A stretch of 14,639 nucleotides of DNA, taken from assembly GCA_021163625.1 (NCBI GenBank), contig JAGGTS010000065.1, forward strand, positions 1 to 14,639, written 5' to 3'. Both the position numbers and the translations under genes were made by a program. The notes below the pieces were generated by a model. The model saw only the letters and a list, made by a program, of their open reading frames with translations, was not told the DNA's origin and ran no database searches. Below are positions 5,818 through 11,982 of the stretch, piece after piece (positions within the stretch are counted from its first letter, which is position 1; each line of letters starts with the position of its first letter). The stretch comes from a bacterium. Its GTDB lineage: Bacteria > Patescibacteriota > Minisyncoccia > Minisyncoccales > CG1-02-41-26.

Positions 5818-6453
5818 TTGCGTCCAAAAATTATTCAAAAACTTATTGACCAGTTTGTAAAATTTCCAACAGTAGGCCCTCGCACAGCAGCAAGGTTTGT
5901 TTTTTATTTAATAAACCTGCCGGAAAAAGAAACGAAAGACATAGCAGAATTAATTAGCAGCCTTAAGGAAAATATAAAAATATGTCCATTATGCCATAAA
6001 AGTTTTGAAAGAAATGGAGATGAAAATTTATGCCCAATATGCTCGGATAAAATGCGTGATAAAAGCACTATTGCCGTAGTTGAAAAAGAAATTGATTTAG
6101 AGGCAATAGAAAAAACAAAAAAATACAAAGGCCTCTATTTTATTTTGGGCGGGACAATCCCTAACATCAAAGATGAACAAAAAAAGCAAGATGTAAGAAA
6201 AAGGATTGAAGAATTAATAAAAAGAGTAAAAAACGACAATAAAATAAAAGAAATTATACTTGCCCTTAATCCAACAACCGAAGGAGAAATTACAGCTTTG
6301 TTGATAGAAAGAGAAATTAAAAAAGAAAAAAGCCTTTCAGAAAATTTAGACAAAATAAAAATCACCAAACTTGGCAAGGGTTTGCCTGTTGGCGGAGAAT
6401 TAGAATACGCCGATGAACAAACATTATCATCTGCTTTTGAGAATAGAAAATAA
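5818..6453 (+). CDS. recR: Recombination protein RecR, TTG start
   Basis: Component of the RecFOR/RecOR pathway that helps load RecA at single-strand gaps. Helix-hairpin-helix about residues 8-30 (PTVGPRTAARF), a zinc finger with C56, C59, C72 and C75, a Toprim domain from about 84 with the NPTTEGE motif at 151-157, and a C-terminal GKGLPVGGELEYADEQTL typical of the family. The start must be TTG 5818-5820 (or later), because an in-frame stop lies at 5812-5814. The Toprim segment after YFIL reads GGTIPNIKDE and lacks the usual S-P-x-D-G-x-G-P loop. The 211-residue length is normal. It lies 19 bases after dnaB and converges with rplU over a 16-base gap. Confidence 0.94.
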   Translation: MRPKIIQKLIDQFVKFPTVGPRTAARFVFYLINLPEKETKDIAELISSLKENIKICPLCHKSFERNGDENLCPICSDKMRDKSTIAVVEKEIDLEAIEKTKKYKGLYFILGGTIPNIKDEQKKQDVRKRIEELIKRVKNDNKIKEIILALNPTTEGEITALLIEREIKKEKSLSENLDKIKITKLGKGLPVGGELEYADEQTLSSAFENRK

Positions 6454-6469
6454 TAAGGCGTTTATCTCG

Positions 6470-6781
6470 CTATTGGTCTATCTTTAGTATTTCCACTTCC
6501 GTGTATGGCTGGCGATGGCCTTTTTTTACTTTATAGCGTTTTTTTGCTTTATATTTAAAAACAGTAATTTTTTTGCCTTTGCCCTGCTCTAACACTTTTG
6601 CCACAACTTTCGCTCCTGAAACAAAAGGAGTGCCTATTTCAAGCTTTCTATTCTTTTCCAACAAAAGAACCTTGTCAAAAACGATTTCTTTGCCTTTTTC
6701 ATCTTCAATTTTCTCAACTTTTATTTTATCGCCGGGGGCGACAAGATATTGTTTTCCTCCTGTTTTTATTACTGCAAACAT
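6470..6781 (-). CDS. rplU: Large ribosomal subunit protein bL21
   Basis: Binds 23S rRNA in the 50S subunit. The N-terminus MFAVIKTGGKQYLVAPGDK and the C-terminal basic region (YKAKKRYKVKKGHRQPYTEV) are diagnostic, and 103 residues is the family size. The start is fixed by the conserved N-terminus. It lies 38 bases downstream of rmuC on the same strand and could be read through from it; a weak -10 (TAAAAT) lies just upstream. The usual partner rpmA (bL27) is not downstream, where the convergent recR begins at once. Confidence 0.97.
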   Translation of the reverse strand: MFAVIKTGGKQYLVAPGDKIKVEKIEDEKGKEIVFDKVLLLEKNRKLEIGTPFVSGAKVVAKVLEQGKGKKITVFKYKAKKRYKVKKGHRQPYTEVEILKIDQ

Positions 6782-6819
6782 AATTTAATATTTTAGCTCT
6801 ATTTGATTAATCGACTTAT

Positions 6820-7764
6820 TTATTCCAATTTTTTCCTTTCCCCTTCACTCTCCAGCTCGCCTAAACGTTCCATTTTTTCAACCAATCTTGTAAATCTATT
6901 CTGCGCTTTCTCCGCAGAATTTTTCGCATGGTTAATATGTGAAGAAAGCAAGGAAAAATCTTGTTCAAACTTTAGGGCTTCCTGCTGAATTGCCTTCATC
7001 CCAGATAAAATTTTTTTAGCATTTTCTTCAATCTTTGCGCCTTCAAGACCAACCATTATAATTTTCAAAAAATAATAAAAGGAATTCGGGGAAACGAAAT
7101 AAACTCTTTTCTGATGGCTATAGTCAAGCAAATCTGGCTGGTTTAAAGCAACTTCATAATAAACAGGCTCTGAAGGGATATACATTAAGGCAAAATCAAC
7201 TGTCCCCTCTTCTGGTAGTATATATTTTTTAGAAATATCGTCAATATGTTTTTTGATGTCGCGGAGAAAATCTTTTTTATAACTTTCCCTTAAACTGGCG
7301 TCTTTGTCAGGCAAGTTCATTTTTCTAAAATTTTCCATCGGAAACTTGGAGTCAATAGGAATTATTCCCTGGTTCGTTTTCACAACGGCATCAATTATCT
7401 GCCCGTCCTTGAATTGGAATTGACAAGCAAAATTCTTTTTTGGAAGCATCTGTTCTAATAAGTCCCTTAAAATCTGTTCCCCTATGTTACCCCTTAGTTT
7501 TGGCGAACGTAAAAAATCTTGAAATTCTTTTATATCCCTGCCAACTTCCTGCACTCTTCCGAGTTGATAAGCCATTTTTGAGTATCCATTTTCAAACTTT
7601 TCCCTTAATCTTTCAATGTCTTGCTTTATCATCCCCAAAGGAACCTCGTCTCTTTCCTGAAACTGCTTAATTTTGCTGGTTTGTTTCTTTATATAAAAAA
7701 TAGAAAACCCTACTCCTCCAACAACAATTAAAAAAACAATTAAAATAAAAACAAAATCAGACAT
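6820..7764 (-). CDS. rmuC: RmuC-family DNA recombination protein
   Basis: RmuC proteins are predicted nuclease-like factors that limit DNA inversions at short inverted repeats; the biochemistry is not settled. Residues 4-25 form a membrane anchor, followed by a charged coiled-coil stretch (about 28-85). The RmuC core begins with RGNIGEQILRDLLEQ (91-105), then the QIIDAVV motif (122-128) and IPIDSKFP (135-142), which resemble a restriction-nuclease-like core. The protein is 314 residues, shorter than E. coli RmuC (475), mainly because the coiled coil is short. A weak extended -10 (TGC + TAAAAA, complement of 7778-7786) would leave a leader of about 6 bases. Confidence 0.93.
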   Translation of the reverse strand: MSDFVFILIVFLIVVGGVGFSIFYIKKQTSKIKQFQERDEVPLGMIKQDIERLREKFENGYSKMAYQLGRVQEVGRDIKEFQDFLRSPKLRGNIGEQILRDLLEQMLPKKNFACQFQFKDGQIIDAVVKTNQGIIPIDSKFPMENFRKMNLPDKDASLRESYKKDFLRDIKKHIDDISKKYILPEEGTVDFALMYIPSEPVYYEVALNQPDLLDYSHQKRVYFVSPNSFYYFLKIIMVGLEGAKIEENAKKILSGMKAIQQEALKFEQDFSLLSSHINHAKNSAEKAQNRFTRLVEKMERLGELESEGERKKLE

Positions 7765-7922
7765 AATTTGCTTTTCATTTTTAGCACCTACTGCCTTTTT
7801 ATAAAAATATACAAAATCTTTTCAGTATTTTGATATATAATAATTTTTTAATTTAAAAAAATGTTTTTAAAAACAACTAAATAATATCACTAATGCCTAA
7901 AAGTTTCAAGGCAAAATAAGCT

Positions 7923-7970
7923 GTACTGCCCAGCCAATTTACCAGCAGAAGCTTAACTTGGCAGGTGTAC
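7923..7970. repeat. Imperfect palindrome downstream of the VirD4-like gene
   Basis: GTACTGCC (7923-7930) pairs with GGCAG-gt-GTAC (7960-7970) with a two-base bulge; GCCAA 7933-7937 can instead pair with TTGGC 7958-7962. It lies just past the stop of the gene ending at 7991 (minus strand), but no U-run follows, so termination is uncertain. The rest of the 7765-7990 gap is AT-rich with no coding sequence seen. Confidence 0.35.
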
Positions 7971-7990
7971 ACAAATCATCAGTTAAGATT

Positions 7991-10432
7991 TTAAATCTCA
8001 TTTAACTTTGACCTCTCTAAAATTTCGCGCTCTACAAGCTGCTTTGGCTTTCCGTGAATTTTTGACAACCTTTTTATCAGCTCTACTATTTTGACATTAC
8101 CTTCTTTGGGCAAAATAGTTTTTACTTTAAACGGAGAAGAAAGAACATTGTTTATCATCATCTTGCCAATAAATTGAAAGTTGTCTAAGTTAATTAAATC
8201 AAATTTTGAAAATTCCGGGGAAAATTGCTTTTCTAAAAACTCTGCATCATCTGCCCCAACTCTAAAAGAACAAATATTGCCGACATTTCCAATAACAGCA
8301 TCCCTAATTTCTTGAACAAGCTGCGGAATAAATTGGTGAGCTAAAATTAAATTTAAACGATACTTTCTTGCCTCGGACAAAATAGTGGCAATGCTGTCAG
8401 TAGTAAAATTTTGGAACTCATCTATATATAAATAAAAATCTTTACGTTGCTCTATGGGCATCTCTCCCCTTTTCATGGCAGCTATCTGCATTTTTGAGAC
8501 TAAAATCAAACCGAGCAAAGAGCTGTTCATCTCCCCAACCGAACCCTTAGAAAGGTTCGCTAAAAATATTTTCTTATTATTCATTATCTCTTCAAGATTA
8601 AAGCCGGAACGCGACTGCCCAATGATGTTCCGCATCATCTCGTTTTCAACGAACCTGCCCACCTTTGAGACGACATATCCAAGCATATCAGATTTTGTAT
8701 GGCCTGTTGTTTGTTTCCATTCTCTTAACCAAAAGCTTCTTACAAGCGGGTCTTTTACCTTTGACAACTTTTCTTCCATAAAAGTTTCATCGGTAAAAAT
8801 CCTTGGAATTTCCACCAATGTCCCTGGATTATCTTTATCTGCCATCAAGGCAAGCATTGCATTTCTCATATAATGTTCAAACATCGGGCCAATCATCTCC
8901 GGCGGGAAAAGTTTAGAAAAAATAGTAATCATTTCTGAAACAGCAAAGTCTTTTTGCTGCGGGCTGTCCCATTCAAGCATATTTAAGCCGCATGGATTCT
9001 CCGTATCAGCAGGCTCAAACAAAACAACATCTTCCGCCCTCTCTTGCGGAATGTTGGCTAAAGTGTCATTGATTAAATCCCCATGGGGGTCAATAACGCC
9101 AACCCCCCGGCCATTTTCTATGTCTTGGCGAATCATTTCCCTCAAAAGAGAAGTTTTCCCGGTGCCGGTTTGCCCAACTATATAAAAATGCCTTCTTCTA
9201 TCATCTTTTGAGGCTACGTAAACAGGTCTTTCTTCCCCGCGAAAAACAGTCTTGCCAATTAACACCTCTCCAGACGCAGGCAGATTAGACGGAGGGGCAG
9301 ATTCTTTTGTTTTTGCCCATTTGATATTCGGCGATTCAATATGGGAAAAGGGAAAATGGAAAACAGTAGCAAGCTCCTCGCTGTTTAGAATGATGCCTTG
9401 TCTCTTGTCAAAATTTCTAAAAATAAAATTATAAATGAACTTCTTAAGCCTTGCCTGTTTTATATCTCTTGGCTGAAAATTATTAAATGCAGAAGAAAAC
9501 TGGGAAAAAGCTGATTTAAGATGGGAAACAATTTCGTCGGCTCTTTGTTTTGTGGGCGCAGACCCAACAAGCCGAATGTTCAGCAAAAAAGCGGGCTTCT
9601 GAGCCTTTGATTGAATGGCAGAGATTGATACATCGTCTATTTGGCTTTGACTAATTTTGTCTTCCAATTCTTGATTTTGTTTTTTTGACTCAGGAGAAAT
9701 AAAATTCAAAACAGGGCCAGAAAGATTAGGCGCATTAACTTTTTGGGCCTCCCTTATGGCAACTTTTGCAGGCTTTCCTTTTTTCATCAAAGCGATAATA
9801 TTATCAACTGCATTTTTTAAGTTAAACGGAGACTGCTTCAAAACTATCTGGATGGCAGCTCCTTCGTTTTGAGCAATTTTGCTCAAAGCATTTGTTATTC
9901 CAGACAAAGGATCAAGCTCTAATTGTTTATAGGTGCTTATTGGAAAATAAAACACATTTTTCAACAGCAAATAAGCGCCAGAAGATATGTTTTTTGGCTC
10001 AAATATGGTGTAGTCGTCTGGGACTTTTTCAACAATCGCGCTTGGATAAACTCCTTGGACATATTTTTCCAAAGAGGTTTCTATGTTTTTGGGAACAGCA
10101 ATATAAAAGCAAATGTCTTCACCGCCTGTCTCAGAGGCAACCTCAAGGGCCACTCTTGGCAAATCAGAAAACAGCCCAGTTTTTTCCAAATAAAGGAAAT
10201 TTGCGTAAAACTGCTCCATTGCTGCAATTTTAGACTTTATATCCTCTGCTTGTTTTCCTTCTTGTTCACGGCTTTCATGTTTTGGCATTCTTATTAAAAA
10301 AAGAGACATATCCAAGCTTTCTGTAAGCCTTTTCTTACTGTTTCTTTTAAAAATCAAAAAGAAACTAAATGCAAAAATTGCCAGAATAAGAAGAGAAACT
10401 GTTATTAAAATTAATGAAGAGGTTAATGCCAT
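7991..10432 (-). CDS. VirD4/TraG-like membrane-anchored P-loop ATPase (type IV coupling protein superfamily)
   Basis: Residues 6-28 form one membrane helix and the rest should be cytoplasmic. About 40-330 is a large domain of no family I can name. The motor domain follows: Walker A GQTGTGKTS (420-428), VIDPHGD (447-452), Walker B FYLYIDEFQNF (666-676; D671, E672), and LILAHQFIPQL (696-704-704 region) typical of the TraG/TraD/VirD4 and HerA branch. Such ATPases pump DNA or protein through a membrane channel. No relaxase, VirB4, pilin or channel gene is in the window, so a role in conjugation is not supported here; chromosome or DNA handling at the membrane is an equally open inference. It is 75 bases downstream of a small charged gene, with a possible promoter of its own at 10442-10450. 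Confidence 0.85.
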   Translation of the reverse strand: MALTSSLILITVSLLILAIFAFSFFLIFKRNSKKRLTESLDMSLFLIRMPKHESREQEGKQAEDIKSKIAAMEQFYANFLYLEKTGLFSDLPRVALEVASETGGEDICFYIAVPKNIETSLEKYVQGVYPSAIVEKVPDDYTIFEPKNISSGAYLLLKNVFYFPISTYKQLELDPLSGITNALSKIAQNEGAAIQIVLKQSPFNLKNAVDNIIALMKKGKPAKVAIREAQKVNAPNLSGPVLNFISPESKKQNQELEDKISQSQIDDVSISAIQSKAQKPAFLLNIRLVGSAPTKQRADEIVSHLKSAFSQFSSAFNNFQPRDIKQARLKKFIYNFIFRNFDKRQGIILNSEELATVFHFPFSHIESPNIKWAKTKESAPPSNLPASGEVLIGKTVFRGEERPVYVASKDDRRRHFYIVGQTGTGKTSLLREMIRQDIENGRGVGVIDPHGDLINDTLANIPQERAEDVVLFEPADTENPCGLNMLEWDSPQQKDFAVSEMITIFSKLFPPEMIGPMFEHYMRNAMLALMADKDNPGTLVEIPRIFTDETFMEEKLSKVKDPLVRSFWLREWKQTTGHTKSDMLGYVVSKVGRFVENEMMRNIIGQSRSGFNLEEIMNNKKIFLANLSKGSVGEMNSSLLGLILVSKMQIAAMKRGEMPIEQRKDFYLYIDEFQNFTTDSIATILSEARKYRLNLILAHQFIPQLVQEIRDAVIGNVGNICSFRVGADDAEFLEKQFSPEFSKFDLINLDNFQFIGKMMINNVLSSPFKVKTILPKEGNVKIVELIKRLSKIHGKPKQLVEREILERSKLNEI

Positions 10433-10441
10433 ATAAATAAA

Positions 10442-10450
10442 ATCTTAGCA
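10442..10450 (-). promoter_or_regulatory. Candidate extended -10 directly before the VirD4-like gene
   Basis: On the minus strand TGC + TAAGAT (complement of 10442-10450) matches the extended -10 form and has the same hexamer as the tRNA-Gln promoter. Only 9 bases separate it from the ATG, so the transcript would carry a leader of a few bases at most. No -35 is recognisable. A two-layer G-quadruplex-like G pattern lies just upstream on the same strand (complement of 10473-10491). Confidence 0.4.
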
Positions 10451-10507
10451 GAGTTTTAATTGTTCGCTTGCGCCACCCAAACCAACTTACCGCAAAATAC
10501 GGCAGAT

Positions 10508-10909
10508 TTATTCAATAAATTCTTTAAAAAGCCCGTCTTTTGCTAAAATGTCATGAAAAACATCTATTAGATATTCATCCCCTGTCTCTCTCGCCGTTTT
10601 TATTGCCAAAGCAAGCCCTTTTTCTTTTGCAAGTTTAAGCAAGGAAACTATTTTTTCTTTAACCTGCTGCTTTGCAATTTCTTCTGCCTCTTTTCTAATC
10701 TCATCAACTTGCTCTGGACTCACTTTTACATTTTCAAATTTCTCCCTTAAATTTTCTTTTTCTTTTTTTTCTTCAAAAGAAAGCTCTTTTTTCTCAATAG
10801 TCTCTCTGCCTTTTGGGAACCATTTATCAATAACTTCTTTCGCCTGCTTCTCTTGCTCAAAACCGTTATTTGGCCTTGGGCTTATGTTTTCCCTGTAAAT
10901 ATCCTCCAT
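10508..10909 (-). CDS. Hypothetical charged helical protein, probable partner of the VirD4-like ATPase
   Basis: I do not recognise a named family. The 133-residue product has no signal peptide or membrane helix. About residues 40-85 are very rich in Glu and Lys and should form a long helix or coiled coil. The last ~40 residues are less charged (LAIKTARETGDEYLIDVFHD, then ILAKDGLFKEFIE) and look like a compact helical tail that could bind another protein. It lies 75 bases upstream of the VirD4-like ATPase on the same strand, has an extended -10 promoter shared in sequence with the GtrA gene, and may be co-transcribed with the ATPase. The ATG at 10907-10909 has no Shine-Dalgarno. Adaptor or regulator of the ATPase is an inference from position only. 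Confidence 0.82.
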   Translation of the reverse strand: MEDIYRENISPRPNNGFEQEKQAKEVIDKWFPKGRETIEKKELSFEEKKEKENLREKFENVKVSPEQVDEIRKEAEEIAKQQVKEKIVSLLKLAKEKGLALAIKTARETGDEYLIDVFHDILAKDGLFKEFIE

Positions 10910-10939
10910 AGTTGTTATAAACTTTAATATCCTTTATTA

Positions 10940-10967
10940 ATTTTACCATTTTAAAAACGAAAAACAA
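10940..10967 (-). promoter_or_regulatory. Promoter of the 133-residue protein gene (-35 TTGTTT, extended -10)
   Basis: On the minus strand TTGTTT (complement of 10962-10967), a 16-base spacer, and TGG + TAAAAT (complement of 10940-10948). The 18-base block 10931-10948 is identical, apart from one base, to the one upstream of the GtrA gene. The predicted leader is about 25 bases. Confidence 0.6.
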
Positions 10968-11011
10968 AATTGCCCCCTGCGTATAAATCCTAATGCATTT
11001 AATTTATGCTA

Positions 11012-11974
11012 TTAAAATTTAACCATAGACTGCGATGCTATAAAAGCAAAATAAATTGTCAAAAGGAATAGGGCTTCTTTTATGCTTATTTTCCTTGCCG
11101 TTCTTGCAAAGAAAAGGAAAAATAAAACTGATATTATACTGAAAATAATTCCGGGAAGATAAATCGAAAAGTTTGTAATCTTTAATGGAGAAATCAAAAA
11201 AGTGGTCCCTAAAACTAAAGTCGAATTCACAACCACTGCGCCGATTAAATCTCCCAATATCATATCTTTATGCCCCATTAAAGCAGACTTCACGCCAAAG
11301 GTTATCTCCGGAAGGTTAGTCCCAAGAGCAACAATAATAGAACCAACAATTGCCAACGGCCAGAAAATTAATTTTGAAAAAGAAGAAGCAGACCAAACAA
11401 TTCCTTGGGCAGAAAGTAAAATCAAAAAGCCTGCCCCAAAAAATAAAAATATTTCTCTTAAGAATGACCTAAACGGAAGGCTACCTTCCCTTAAACCATC
11501 GATAAATGCCTTGCTAAACCTTTGTTTTTGATAAAATAACTGGAAAAGATAAATGAATAGAAACACCAAAAGAATAAATCCGTCTACCCTAGATAAATTT
11601 CTGTCAACCATTAAAATAACCGGCAAAAGCATAGCGATTGCCATATAATTTAAATTAGGCAGGATTACTGACTTTTTGCACTCAATTCCCCTGGCAACGA
11701 AAACGCCAATAGCCACAGCTAAAGTGAGGTTGATTATATTTGAGCCAAGAATATTGCCAAAAGAAAGTTCAGGTTCGCCATTAATAGCAGAAATAACGCC
11801 TATAAAAAACTCAGGTATAGTAGTAACAAAAGAAACTAAGATAAAAGAAACAAAAAACTCGTTCCATTGCAAAAACTTAGCAATTTTAACCAATGATTTT
11901 ACAAGCAAAGTGCCTGACTTTATTAAGACAAAGCAGGAGGCAATAAATATTAAAATATAAACTAAAATATGCAT
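11012..11974 (-). CDS. Na+/Ca2+ exchanger (CaCA) family antiporter
   Basis: Membrane antiporter of about ten helices made of two inverted halves, exporting Ca2+ or a related cation in exchange for Na+ or H+. The alpha-1 repeat reads VSFVTTIPEFF...GNILGSNIINLTLAVAIG and the alpha-2 repeat reads VALGTNLPEI...GDLIGAVVVNSTLVLG. The two ion-binding glutamates (TIPE and NLPE) are present. In alpha-2 the usual G-S-N is G-A-V and the ligand downstream is Asn, as in one branch of the family, so ion choice cannot be read directly. The length of 320 residues is typical. The gene starts 8 bases after the stop of the P-type ATPase, which indicates one transcript with it. No Shine-Dalgarno is seen. Confidence 0.92.
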   Translation of the reverse strand: MHILVYILIFIASCFVLIKSGTLLVKSLVKIAKFLQWNEFFVSFILVSFVTTIPEFFIGVISAINGEPELSFGNILGSNIINLTLAVAIGVFVARGIECKKSVILPNLNYMAIAMLLPVILMVDRNLSRVDGFILLVFLFIYLFQLFYQKQRFSKAFIDGLREGSLPFRSFLREIFLFFGAGFLILLSAQGIVWSASSFSKLIFWPLAIVGSIIVALGTNLPEITFGVKSALMGHKDMILGDLIGAVVVNSTLVLGTTFLISPLKITNFSIYLPGIIFSIISVLFFLFFARTARKISIKEALFLLTIYFAFIASQSMVKF

Positions 11975-11982
11975 AAAGACTG

